Position numbers and translations under genes: made by a program. A stretch of DNA of 14,695 bases from the NCBI GenBank assembly GCA_002425305.1, contig DILZ01000093.1:5366-20060 (forward strand), given 5' to 3'. The notes under the pieces are model-generated. The model worked only from the letters and a program-made list of their open reading frames with translations. It did not search any database and was not told the origin of the DNA. Positions 7,322-14,695 of the stretch are shown here, one piece after another. Origin of the DNA: Ruminococcaceae bacterium UBA5579. GTDB lineage: Bacteria; Bacillota; Clostridia; Oscillospirales; Ruminococcaceae. Each line of letters opens with the position of its first letter. Position 1 is the first letter of the stretch.

Positions 7322-7576
7322 ATGGAAGAATTAAAAATCATCACGCCCGCGATAAAGCTCGATCAGCTTGTAAAATATGCAGGATTTTCGGAAACGGGAG
7401 CAAAGGCGAAGATATTGATAGATCTCGGAGAATTTAACGTAAACGGAGATCTTTGCACCAAACGCGGAAAAAAGATAAAGCCGGGCGACATTATAGAGTA
7501 TAAAAATAAGAAATATAAAGTCGTATTTGACGAAGAAGGTGCTGCCGCAGCTGCGGAAAATTCCGAGGAGAATTAA
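7322..7576 (+). CDS. yaaA: S4-domain RNA-binding protein YaaA
   Basis: A small (84 residues) S4-like domain protein always found between dnaN and recF in many Firmicutes; family members are linked to ribosome assembly. The S4 fold is visible over about residues 10-60: IKLDQLVKYAGFSETGAKAKILI, then the loop LGEFNVNGDLCTKRGKKIKPGD and EYKNKKYKVVF. The C-terminus is a short acidic and alanine-rich tail. The ATG at 7322 has a strong AAGGAAGG site 5 bases upstream. The symbol follows B. subtilis naming and rests on domain plus position; the precise role in this organism is inferred. Confidence 0.9.
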   Translation: MEELKIITPAIKLDQLVKYAGFSETGAKAKILIDLGEFNVNGDLCTKRGKKIKPGDIIEYKNKKYKVVFDEEGAAAAAENSEEN

Positions 7577-7586
7577 TATTCGGAAA

Positions 7587-7709
7587 AATAAAACCCCCGA
7601 TGCAGGAGGGTCGCCTAACAGAAGCATTTTGCGGTCGTGCGACAACCTTTACAGATTGTTGACGTATGAGGCGTAATGCCGAAGGCGGCTCGCCTTTCGG
7701 GGGTTTATT
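7587..7709. repeat. 123-bp long imperfect hairpin element between yaaA and recF
   Basis: The element is bounded by near-perfect terminal inverted repeats, AATAAAACCCCCGA (7587-7600) and TCGGGGGTTTATT (7697-7709), with one bulged A. Inside, 7604-7615 pairs with 7684-7695 (one A-G mismatch, two G-U pairs), GCATT 7624-7628 pairs with AATGC 7675-7679, and 7635-7646 pairs with 7658-7669 (one A-A mismatch). This leaves an 11-base apical loop. The whole length therefore folds into one interrupted stem. The lower strand ends in GGGGGTTTTATTTTT, terminator-like; the upper strand ends in a poorer GGGGGTTTATT. It starts 10 bp after yaaA and ends about 7 bp before the recF ribosome site. It may be a MITE-like palindrome, a structured RNA or an operon attenuator; I could not match it to a named RNA family. 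Confidence 0.75.
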
Positions 7710-7729
7710 GTGTGTAAAAGGAATTTTTG

Positions 7730-8857
7730 ATGTATATTACGAAAATAAGCATACAAAATTTCAGAAATATTCGAGAGGCGGAGCTTGAATTTGACAAAGA
7801 TCTGAATATCTTTGTCGGACGGAATGCTCAAGGCAAAACCAATATTTGTGAAGCAATATCGGTCTGTCTGGGAGGCAGCTTTCGACACGCGAAATTTTCG
7901 CAGTTTATTCCCGCAAATGATGCTAAGGCGGAAGTCAAAATAAGACTTTGTTTTCGTGATGAAATTACGGAACGTGATAATATCATTGATTATACAATAA
8001 GTAAAAACAATGTATCAATATTCTATAATGGAATAAAAATGAAAGACGCTGCCGAATTATACGGAGTGTTAAAATATGTTGTTTTTATACCGGAACATTT
8101 AAGTCTGATAAAAGGTTCGCCGGAGCTTCGGCGGGATTATCTCGATGACGTAGCGCTTATGCAAACACATACGCATTATAAAAAGCTGTCAAGATATAAC
8201 AAAGGTTTAAAACAACGAAATAATATACTGTTAGTAAATTCAGGTGATATAGAAAAAACTCGAGAATTAATTGCGCCGTGGAATGACGTCTTGACGACAG
8301 AGGGAATTAATGTCACTTATGGAAGACTGAAATATTTTCGGTTTCTGAAAAAATGCGCATCGGATTTCTATTCCGATTTGACCGGAGGCGCGGAAAACCT
8401 TTTAATGAAATATAACAGCTCTGCATTTAAGACTAATAGTATTAATTTTGAAAATATTGAAGAATTGTATAAAATATATTATCACGAATTGGAAAAAAAT
8501 CTTGCGGCGGAGATGAAGTTGCACTATACGCTTACCGGAGTTCACCGCGACGACGTTAGCTTTTTTATAAATGAGATGCCCGCGAAGGAATTTGCTTCTC
8601 AGGGACAGATCCGCAGTATAGCGCTTGCGCTGAAGTTATCCGAGGCGGAGATCATTCGGCGCAAAAACCGAACCAATCCCGTGATCATTCTTGATGATAT
8701 CCTAAGTGAATTGGATTCTGTTCGACGGGAGTATATTATTCATCATATTGAAAAATCACAAATTTTTATTACTTGTTGTAATATTAATGAGCTGTCCTCT
8801 CTTACAAACGGCAGGGCTTGGAATACGGAAAACGGGAAATTTACTGTTTACGATTAA
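7730..8857 (+). CDS. recF: DNA replication and repair protein RecF
   Basis: RecF is an SMC-like ATPase that, with RecO and RecR, loads RecA at gaps in newly replicated DNA. The 375-residue product shows Walker A GRNAQGKTN near residue 33, the ABC-type signature ASQGQIRSIALALKLSEAE and Walker B NPVIILDDILSELD, all standard for RecF, and normal length. The start is the ATG at 7730, with AAAGGA ending 7 bases upstream. The frame also allows a TTG at 7727, directly before it, but the N-terminus MYITKISIQNFRNI begins naturally at the ATG. remB follows after 15 bp. Confidence 0.96.
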   Translation: MYITKISIQNFRNIREAELEFDKDLNIFVGRNAQGKTNICEAISVCLGGSFRHAKFSQFIPANDAKAEVKIRLCFRDEITERDNIIDYTISKNNVSIFYNGIKMKDAAELYGVLKYVVFIPEHLSLIKGSPELRRDYLDDVALMQTHTHYKKLSRYNKGLKQRNNILLVNSGDIEKTRELIAPWNDVLTTEGINVTYGRLKYFRFLKKCASDFYSDLTGGAENLLMKYNSSAFKTNSINFENIEELYKIYYHELEKNLAAEMKLHYTLTGVHRDDVSFFINEMPAKEFASQGQIRSIALALKLSEAEIIRRKNRTNPVIILDDILSELDSVRREYIIHHIEKSQIFITCCNINELSSLTNGRAWNTENGKFTVYD

Positions 8858-8872
8858 ACGTTTGGAGGAATT

Positions 8873-9124
8873 ATGTTTTTATTTTTGGGCGGAGAAATAT
8901 CGGTTTGGGCAGATGACGTTATCGGAATATTCGACATTGAGGAGTGTTCGGTAAGCCGAACCACGGCGGAGTATTTAAATGCGTGTCAGAAAAAATCACA
9001 GATAGTAAATATTTCGGAAGATATGCCTAAAAGTTTTATTGTTACGGAAAAGAATACCTATATTTCCAATGTTTCGCACAAAACGATCTGCAAGAGAGCA
9101 AAAGAAAAAGACAAATTATATTGA
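8873..9124 (+). CDS. remB: RemB-like DUF370 regulator (YaaB)
   Basis: A small (83 residues) protein of the DUF370 family. In B. subtilis, RemA and RemB are DNA-binding regulators of extracellular-matrix genes, and remB (yaaB) sits directly after recF, exactly as here. The N-terminus MFLFLGGEISVWADDVIGIFD and the segment FIVTEKNTYISNVSHKTICKR are characteristic; the C-terminus is basic. The ATG at 8873 has an excellent GGAGGAA site. It is the last gene of the replication operon, before an intrinsic terminator. The regulon in this organism cannot be told from the sequence. Confidence 0.88.
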   Translation: MFLFLGGEISVWADDVIGIFDIEECSVSRTTAEYLNACQKKSQIVNISEDMPKSFIVTEKNTYISNVSHKTICKRAKEKDKLY

Positions 9125-9146
9125 AGTTATACTTTATTATAAAGTG

Positions 9147-9174
9147 ACCCGTTGTTTTCAACAACGGGTTTTTT
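9147..9174 (+). terminator. Intrinsic terminator after remB
   Basis: A 10-bp perfect stem, ACCCGTTGTT / AACAACGGGT with a TTC loop, followed by a run of T (TTTTTT). It closes the dnaN-yaaA-recF-remB unit. The loop region spells an exact TTTTCAACA (9155-9163). Confidence 0.9.
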
Positions 9175-9200
9175 ATGTTCAAAAAATTTATAAAAAAGTC

Positions 9201-9229
9201 TTGACAATCAATATTATCTATGATATAAT
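9201..9229 (+). promoter_or_regulatory. Consensus sigma-A promoter of the gntR-ABC operon
   Basis: TTGACA (9201-9206), a spacer of exactly 17 bp and TATAAT (9224-9229): a full consensus match. So strong a promoter is usually held down by a repressor, which fits the palindrome directly downstream. Confidence 0.9.
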
Positions 9230-9232
9230 ACA

Positions 9233-9257
9233 ACTGTACTAATTCAATTAATACAGT
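9233..9257. promoter_or_regulatory. Operator-like 25-bp palindrome over the transcription start
   Basis: The arms ACTGTACTAATT and AATTAATACAGT are reverse complements except for one base and are separated by one C. The site begins 3 bp after the -10 box, so a bound dimer would block transcription. Autorepression through an inverted repeat at the operon promoter is the known habit of YtrA-type GntR regulators, and the next gene encodes one. Confidence 0.75.
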
Positions 9258-9296
9258 TTTAAATGTGTTATCTTTACGATTTTGAGGTAGTGATAA

Positions 9297-9680
9297 ATGT
9301 TTACAATGCGTTTACAGGGCGGCGCGCCTATCTATGAGCAGCTCGAACAAAGAATAACCGAGCTTATTATAAGCGGTGAAATGGCGGAAAACGAAAAGCT
9401 GCCTGCGGTCAGAGAGATCGCGAAGCAGCTTTCGATAAATCCAAATACGGTTCAAAGAACATACGCAAATCTGGAGGCTAAAGGATTGATTTACTCTATT
9501 CCCGCAAAAGGCAGCTATGTAGCGGCACAAGGGGATTATCTTGAAAAGGTCAGGGGAGAAGGTATCGAGGCTTTTTCGGAATCGGTAAGGAATGCTTTAA
9601 AGCAAGGACTTTCAGTTGATGATCTTTATAATATCATAAATTCTTTTTTAGAGGAGGGCAATAAAAATGACAAAAAGTAA
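9297..9680 (+). CDS. GntR-family transcriptional regulator, YtrA type
   Basis: A 127-residue protein with an N-terminal winged helix-turn-helix (about 10-75): PIYEQLEQRITELIISGE, LPAVREIAKQLSINPNTVQR and TYANLEAKGLIYS are the classic GntR pattern. The C-terminal part is only about 50 residues, too short for a ligand-binding FadR- or HutC-type domain, which places it in the YtrA subfamily. Such proteins typically repress their own ABC-transporter operon until envelope-active antibiotics are sensed. The ATG at 9297 has a GAGGT site 8 bases upstream. The gene overlaps the following permease by 14 bp, so translation is coupled. Assignment to the YtrA subfamily is firm on architecture; the inducer is unknown. 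Confidence 0.9.
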   Translation: MFTMRLQGGAPIYEQLEQRITELIISGEMAENEKLPAVREIAKQLSINPNTVQRTYANLEAKGLIYSIPAKGSYVAAQGDYLEKVRGEGIEAFSESVRNALKQGLSVDDLYNIINSFLEEGNKNDKK

Positions 9681-11736
9681 TTTCGGAAAATATTTTCGTT
9701 ATAAGCTGAGCAAAAGCAAGCCGTCTATAATATTTTTTGCGATATTGAATTTTCTTTCAACAACATTGCCGTGTATCTTTTTATTTAATTTATTTAATTA
9801 CATGAAAACCGAAAATGAAGGATCTGATTGTGGTTTTATTGAGTATACTTTGAGCAGCACCTATTCTTTTATAAAGGTAATGGTAATAATCAGTATAATA
9901 GTGATAATCGTAACAACGGCAAAATCAATGAAGTTTTATCATAACCGCACGGCTGTGGATATGCTGGGCAGTTTGCCTCTGTCATACGGCGAGCGCTTTT
10001 GGGGAGATCTGTTAAGCGGTATCTGCGTAAACTTTATCTCTTTTATTCCCTTTTCAATCATTTCGCTGATACCGATAAACGGTATGAGATCTTTATACAA
10101 ATTAATTCCGACAAGTGATTATTTTTTATTGGAAACCATAGAAAAATCAGAAATGATTTTTTATTATGTATTTATTTTGATATTCGTTTATATCGGAATA
10201 TATGCGGTAACAACGTTTATAAGCTCGTGCTGCGGAAAATTCGGAAGTTCGGTTTTTTTCTCAATCGTTGCGATATCGGTCATACCCGGAATTTATACGA
10301 TATATGCTAAATGGTTTTTTTCAAATGTTATCGGTGCCGATGCTTCCAAGGAAATCATTTCAAACATCTTTATGCTGCCGCCGTTAGGACCGATTTTTTC
10401 GGTGATAATGCGTTTAGAAAATCCAAATGTATTATATACCAATAAATACGATCTTAGCTATCTTAAACAGCCGATCTGTATTATGGTGTCGGTCCTGATA
10501 ATTGCAGCGTTTATAGCGGTGGCGTACTTTATCGGTAAAAAGCGTAAAGCCGAAAAAACGGGAGAAGAATTTATGTTTAAAACCGTTTTTCACATACTGT
10601 CTTTAACGCTCCTTGTAATGATAATCGGGGTGATCTATTTAAATTTCTTTGAGAAAAAGGGATTGACCGGGATAATTAAGGTTTTGCTGATATCGTTTTT
10701 ATTTTATATCATTTTGGAGCTTTCTCAAAACAAGAGCTTTAAGGGATTTTGGAAAGCCGTTATAAGATTTGCGACGGGTTTCGGAGCTTGTATCGCGTTT
10801 CTGATGATAGTCAAAACGACAAATTCCTTTAACTATTATAAAAATCTGCCGGGTGAAAACAGTATAAAAGAGATACGCGTTTCCGGAGATTATTTTTATA
10901 GCGAAACAGGCACATTGAAAAAAAGGGAATATATCTACAAAGCAAAGGATTCCGTTTCGGTGATTTTAAGCGAGCATAAAAAGCTGCTGATGTCGGAAGA
11001 TATTAGCACGGGTAATGAGCTGAATATCACTTATGTTACCAAAGGCGGCAGAGAAATTGTCCGAGGTTATTCGGTTAAAAACGACGGCGAGCAGATAAAA
11101 GACTTCAGTGACGAGGTGAAAAAGCTCAAAGAATATGATCCGGGCGTTATTGGAATTCTGAGTTATTCCGATTTCAGCGGGATAGATGCGTTTTTTGACT
11201 TTATTAAGCCTCATAATGATAATATATCAAGCGGCTATATCCGTGAGGATAAGATCAATAAGCTTGTGGAACTTCTAAGATATGATATTGAAAACAACTT
11301 TTTTAATGATAACGAAACGAGTAAAAATACCATCGGCTTTTTGACATTTTTTGAAATTCGGGGTGATAAACACGATAATTTGGGTGCTTACAGAATACTT
11401 ACGACGTATAAGAATACCTTAGATTTTCTGAACGATCCCGACAACTACGTTAATCCGGGTGACGATAATTCGGCAATCTATGATATAAGTTACAGTACAA
11501 ACGGAGATGAAGGATTGCTGACAGATATATCTATAAGTATTTCCGAGGACGATATGAGTGAATATGCGAAGGAATTGCTGTCTTATATAGAAGTCAAAAA
11601 TTCACCCGATGAGTATTCACCAAAAATATGGGTATCCGGAAAAAATAGTTCGATAGTATACGGCGTAAGGCTTGAAAACGAAAAAGCAGCAATAAAGGCA
11701 ATGTTGAAGCTGTTCCGTGAAAAATATGTACAGTAG
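9667..11736 (+). CDS. ABC transporter permease with large C-terminal soluble domain (paralogue 1)
   Basis: A 689-residue membrane protein. About ten hydrophobic segments can be seen in the first 390 residues (for example near 19-45, 69-86, 110-135, 165-187, 193-215, 270-290, 305-325, 334-350 and 365-385). The remaining 300 residues are hydrophilic and without membrane segments. It is clearly homologous to the second permease of the operon: GSLPLSYGERFWGDLL (near 100) and KKRKAEKTG (near 293) recur at the same positions, as does a PPLG motif in between. Together with the ATPase it should form a heterodimeric ABC-2-like exporter. The substrate is not evident; the regulator type suggests peptide or antibiotic efflux or envelope maintenance. 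The ATG at 9667 follows a GGAGGG site and overlaps gntR by 14 bp. This gene is visibly more A/T-rich than the two that follow. Confidence 0.82.
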   Translation: MTKSNFGKYFRYKLSKSKPSIIFFAILNFLSTTLPCIFLFNLFNYMKTENEGSDCGFIEYTLSSTYSFIKVMVIISIIVIIVTTAKSMKFYHNRTAVDMLGSLPLSYGERFWGDLLSGICVNFISFIPFSIISLIPINGMRSLYKLIPTSDYFLLETIEKSEMIFYYVFILIFVYIGIYAVTTFISSCCGKFGSSVFFSIVAISVIPGIYTIYAKWFFSNVIGADASKEIISNIFMLPPLGPIFSVIMRLENPNVLYTNKYDLSYLKQPICIMVSVLIIAAFIAVAYFIGKKRKAEKTGEEFMFKTVFHILSLTLLVMIIGVIYLNFFEKKGLTGIIKVLLISFLFYIILELSQNKSFKGFWKAVIRFATGFGACIAFLMIVKTTNSFNYYKNLPGENSIKEIRVSGDYFYSETGTLKKREYIYKAKDSVSVILSEHKKLLMSEDISTGNELNITYVTKGGREIVRGYSVKNDGEQIKDFSDEVKKLKEYDPGVIGILSYSDFSGIDAFFDFIKPHNDNISSGYIREDKINKLVELLRYDIENNFFNDNETSKNTIGFLTFFEIRGDKHDNLGAYRILTTYKNTLDFLNDPDNYVNPGDDNSAIYDISYSTNGDEGLLTDISISISEDDMSEYAKELLSYIEVKNSPDEYSPKIWVSGKNSSIVYGVRLENEKAAIKAMLKLFREKYVQ

Positions 11737-11747
11737 AGGAGTATGTT

Positions 11748-12644
11748 ATGATAAAGTTTGAAAACGTTACGAAAAAATACGATGATTTTACAGCCTTGGA
11801 GAATTTCGATCTTGAGATACCCACAGGCTGCGCCTACGGACTTCTCGGAACGAACGGCGCGGGGAAATCCACGCTGCTGAGAATACTTTCCGGCGTGTAT
11901 AAAGCGGACGCCGGAAAGGTCACGATAGACGGCGAAAATGTTTACGACAATGCATCGGTAAAGCAAAAGCTGCTTCTGATAAGCGATGAGACCTCGCAAT
12001 TCAACGGAATGACCCTTTTGCAGATGAAGAAGTTTTACAAGACGTTTTACACGAATTTCTCCGATGAAACGTTCGAGCGGCTGAACACTATCGTAAACCT
12101 ACCCGTAAACAAGAAGCTCGGCGGTTTCTCAAAGGGAATGAAGCGTCAGGCGGCGGTCATTTGCGGCATTTCCGCAAAAACGGATTATCTGTTTCTTGAC
12201 GAGGCGTTTGACGGGCTTGATCCGTCAATGCGCTCCGAGATTAAGAAGATGATAATAGACGCGATGTGCGACAACAATATGACGGTAGTTACTTCTTCGC
12301 ACAATCTGCACGAGATCGAAGAATACTGCGACACAGTTGGACTTCTTCACAACGGCAAAATGATATTTAACAAAGACCTCGGCGATCTTAAGGGAAACAT
12401 TCACAAGGTTCAATGCTCGTTTGAAAAAGAGCCGTCAAAGGAGGATTTTCCCGAGCTTGAGATTTTGCTTATCGAGGAAAAGAACGGGCTTACGAATATC
12501 ATAGCAAAGGGCAGCGCGGACGAAACCCTGCAAAAGATCAAAGTAAAAAATCCCAAATTCTGCGATCTTATACCGCTTTCGCTGGAGGAGATATTCATAT
12601 ATGAAATGGAGGCGCTGAATTATGACAGAACGAAGCTCCTGTAA
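11748..12644 (+). CDS. ABC transporter ATP-binding protein (YtrB/EcsA-like)
   Basis: A 298-residue ABC ATPase that should power the two flanking permeases. Motifs in order: Walker A GTNGAGKST near residue 34, signature FSKGMKRQ near 125, Walker B YLFLDEAFDGLDP near 148 and the H-loop in SSHNLHEIEEYCD near 185. The Q-loop region (ISDETSQFNGMT) is not a textbook match. A C-terminal extension of about 80 residues follows, as is common in drug- and peptide-type exporters. It starts 11 bp after permease 1 with a GAGGAG site, and its last 23 bp overlap the start of permease 2, which implies translational coupling. Function as an ABC ATPase is certain; the transported compound is not. Confidence 0.94.
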   Translation: MIKFENVTKKYDDFTALENFDLEIPTGCAYGLLGTNGAGKSTLLRILSGVYKADAGKVTIDGENVYDNASVKQKLLLISDETSQFNGMTLLQMKKFYKTFYTNFSDETFERLNTIVNLPVNKKLGGFSKGMKRQAAVICGISAKTDYLFLDEAFDGLDPSMRSEIKKMIIDAMCDNNMTVVTSSHNLHEIEEYCDTVGLLHNGKMIFNKDLGDLKGNIHKVQCSFEKEPSKEDFPELEILLIEEKNGLTNIIAKGSADETLQKIKVKNPKFCDLIPLSLEEIFIYEMEALNYDRTKLL

Positions 12645-14679
12645 GAGCTTTTTCAAGAATTATCTGATCTATAGGATAAAGGCACAGCAAATGAACCTGA
12701 TACTGTGCTGTATTATGAATATTCTGGCACTTCCGTTGTTTGTAATATCGCAGAAAAAAGGATATAGCAATCAACCCTCCGATTTTTATTTTATCGGGAG
12801 AATATTGTCGGTCATCAGCGGATTTACTCTTATCATTCTTGCTGTGTACGGTGCGGTGTTGTCGTTTGAATACTACAATAAAAAGAACCTCACCGATACG
12901 GTAGGGTCGCTGCCGTTGTCATATAAGCAGCGTTTTTTGGGAGATCTTCTCGCCGGGTATATTGCGAACGTTGCCCCCGTTATTCCGTGCGGACTGATCT
13001 CGGCGGTGATATTTGCCGGCGCACAGAATAAATTTGAGTCATTTTGCATAGAGAAGGATTTCAGCGGGACTGTTTTCAGCACTTTTCGGTTAGCGTTATG
13101 TATGGCGTTTTCTTTATTTATCGCGCTAACGTTCGCTTATCTGTTTACGGTTTTCGTTTCATCGGCGTGCGGAAAGCACTTTCATTCCGTTATGTTTTCG
13201 ATATTCGGAATATTCGCGCTGTCCGGTGCGGCTGCGGGAATTGCCGGCTGTTTTGCTGCCGGTATGCTGGGAGCAAATACCGGGGAATATATGAACAGAG
13301 CGGCGGCATTCGTTCCTCCGCTGGGTTCGCTTATCGATCTGTCAAAAGGAATTCGCTTTTTATGCGGGGATTTTGAGTTATTCGGCAGTAAACCGATGAC
13401 CGATGTGGGTATAGGCGATATTTTCGCGGCGGCAAACGTATTGAATATCGTGTATTTTGTTATATTGGGCGTCGGCATCGTTTTTGGCGCGTTCTATTTA
13501 GGAAAGCGCCGCAAGCCCGAAAAAACGGGAAGCTCGTTTGCCGTAAAGCCCGTGTTTTATGTGATAAGCTCGCTTATGTCCGCTGCCGCAGTGTTTCTTA
13601 TGATCGTTATGCTCGTTAAATCCAACAGCGGCTTCGGGAAAAGATATATCACAGCGGCTGTTGCGGGCGTGATAATGTGTGTTGTGTCATCGGTGATATA
13701 TCTGCCTAAGCTAAAAGAGCTGCCCCGGTGTATATTATGCAGCTTTGCGGCGATAGGAGTATCGGTAGGGCTGGCCGCGCTGTTGAACGCAACGGGGAGC
13801 TTTGGGTACAGGTATCTTCCGGACGCGGAGAATATCGAGTATCTGAAGATCAATGACAGCTACACCATTACCGACAAGGAGGATATAAAAAAGTATATTG
13901 AAAAACACAACGAAATACTGCGTGATAAACGGAGTTTTTTGATACACGGATATTTTTATTCTCTTGAATATCGAACCTCAAACGGCAAAATAACGAAACT
14001 CTCTTACGGAGAATCCTTGATGTCCGAAGGTAATCCGATCCAAAAAATGGAGAAAATCGAAGAGTGTCTTGCCGGCTACGGAAAGTATTTTTTTGAATCG
14101 TTTTCCGATGGTTTTGATGATTGGAGCTGCAGTATCATAGATGAGAACGGCACATATGATATCCCGGAACAGAATAAGGCGGAATTAATTGCCGTGCTGC
14201 GTGAGGAGGCTGAGGAAAAGTACGATCCCGACGCCGAGAAATACGCAAGAGTTGAATTTCGCCGTATGAATTACGGAACAAAGTCGTTTTTTATTGGGAA
14301 AAACCTTGAAAGAACGATCGCTTTTCTCGGTGATATGAACGGCACGATTGAAAAAGATCCCAACAAGCTTGTACTTATGATTGACTACATTATAAGTAAG
14401 AAAGTGGACGGGCAGCATAGTATCAATTCAAGATGTATGCAAATAAGAGTCAGAAATAAGGATATGGATAAAGTTCTTGTGAAGGAGCTTATCGGTCTTT
14501 TGAAAAATACAAACGAAGGCAGCACGGATTACGGTGTCGTGCTCGGCGATAACGAATGGGCATTTGAGGTCTTTTATAAGAACTTTTCGGACAGCACCCG
14601 CCAATATTATATACCGCGTGAAAACTCAAAGCGCGTTCTGGAGATAATGACAGAGCTGGCCCTTGAAGACCTTGAATAA
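12622..14679 (+). CDS. ABC transporter permease with large C-terminal soluble domain (paralogue 2)
   Basis: A 685-residue partner of the first permease, almost equal in length and clearly paralogous: GSLPLSYKQRFLGDLL near 95, VPPLGSLIDL near 230 and GKRRKPEKTG near 293 match the other copy in order and spacing. Hydrophobic segments fill about residues 24-390, and the C-terminal 290 residues are soluble with a mixed charged composition. The ATG at 12622 lies inside the end of the ATPase gene with a GGAGG site 9 bases upstream. The ATPase, placed between the two permeases, argues for a transporter with one copy of each permease. No terminator can be judged because the window ends 16 bp after the stop. 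Confidence 0.82.
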   Translation: MTERSSCKSFFKNYLIYRIKAQQMNLILCCIMNILALPLFVISQKKGYSNQPSDFYFIGRILSVISGFTLIILAVYGAVLSFEYYNKKNLTDTVGSLPLSYKQRFLGDLLAGYIANVAPVIPCGLISAVIFAGAQNKFESFCIEKDFSGTVFSTFRLALCMAFSLFIALTFAYLFTVFVSSACGKHFHSVMFSIFGIFALSGAAAGIAGCFAAGMLGANTGEYMNRAAAFVPPLGSLIDLSKGIRFLCGDFELFGSKPMTDVGIGDIFAAANVLNIVYFVILGVGIVFGAFYLGKRRKPEKTGSSFAVKPVFYVISSLMSAAAVFLMIVMLVKSNSGFGKRYITAAVAGVIMCVVSSVIYLPKLKELPRCILCSFAAIGVSVGLAALLNATGSFGYRYLPDAENIEYLKINDSYTITDKEDIKKYIEKHNEILRDKRSFLIHGYFYSLEYRTSNGKITKLSYGESLMSEGNPIQKMEKIEECLAGYGKYFFESFSDGFDDWSCSIIDENGTYDIPEQNKAELIAVLREEAEEKYDPDAEKYARVEFRRMNYGTKSFFIGKNLERTIAFLGDMNGTIEKDPNKLVLMIDYIISKKVDGQHSINSRCMQIRVRNKDMDKVLVKELIGLLKNTNEGSTDYGVVLGDNEWAFEVFYKNFSDSTRQYYIPRENSKRVLEIMTELALEDLE

Positions 14680-14695
14680 TTTTTTGACGGCTTTC

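Noticed and set aside
7649..7888. 79-codon open frame on the - strand across the hairpin element and the recF start
   Set aside because: It overlaps the well-supported recF frame and a palindromic spacer; the product shows no recognisable features.
9039..9242. 67-codon + strand frame overlapping the end of remB
   Set aside because: It runs through the remB terminator and the downstream promoter and has no ribosome site.

Overview
The window looks like a chromosome-origin segment of a Gram-positive member of the Clostridia, probably Oscillospiraceae/Ruminococcaceae (lineage assigned from gene content and style, not from a search). Reasons: the conserved Firmicutes run dnaA-dnaN-yaaA-recF-remB, strong AGGAGG-type ribosome binding sites, near-consensus sigma-A promoters and an AT-rich intergenic origin. 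All genes lie on the + strand.

Layout. (1) 2-3799: a chemotaxis operon, cheA (3' part only), cheW, cheR, cheB, ended by an intrinsic terminator at 3811-3840. (2) 3841-4534: about 690 bp of gene-free, very AT-rich DNA packed with TTTTCAACA-type 9-mers on both strands. I read these as this lineage's DnaA boxes; canonical TTATCCACA is absent. The stretch also holds a perfect 31-bp palindrome, a repeated half-site of it and the dnaA promoter. (3) 4535-5893: dnaA. (4) 5894-6160: the dnaA-dnaN spacer. It carries a tandem DnaA box, a short GC block, a TTATTATTGTTATT tract matching the DnaA-trio pattern and an A/T tract, which is the layout of a basal unwinding system. (5) 6161-9124: dnaN, yaaA, recF, remB, with a 123-bp long-hairpin element between yaaA and recF, ended by a terminator at 9147-9174. 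(6) 9201-14679: a promoter with a 25-bp operator-like palindrome, then a YtrA-like GntR regulator, an ABC permease, an ABC ATPase and a second permease paralogous to the first. All four are translationally overlapped or tightly spaced.

How they work together. DnaA would bind the two box clusters on either side of its own gene and melt the A/T tract before dnaN. DnaN is the replicative clamp; RecF links gap repair to DNA synthesis; YaaA is an S4-domain RNA-binding protein; RemB is a small DUF370 DNA-binding regulator. The GntR/ABC operon is probably a self-repressed envelope-stress or peptide-export module of the Ytr type. The che operon points toward the origin, so it would be transcribed head-on to the leftward fork.

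Most worth a second look: the non-canonical DnaA boxes paired with unusual DNA-contact residues in DnaA, the 31-bp oriC palindrome, the well-formed unwinding element and the yaaA-recF hairpin element. No mobile-element genes, CRISPR arrays, tRNA or rRNA were seen.
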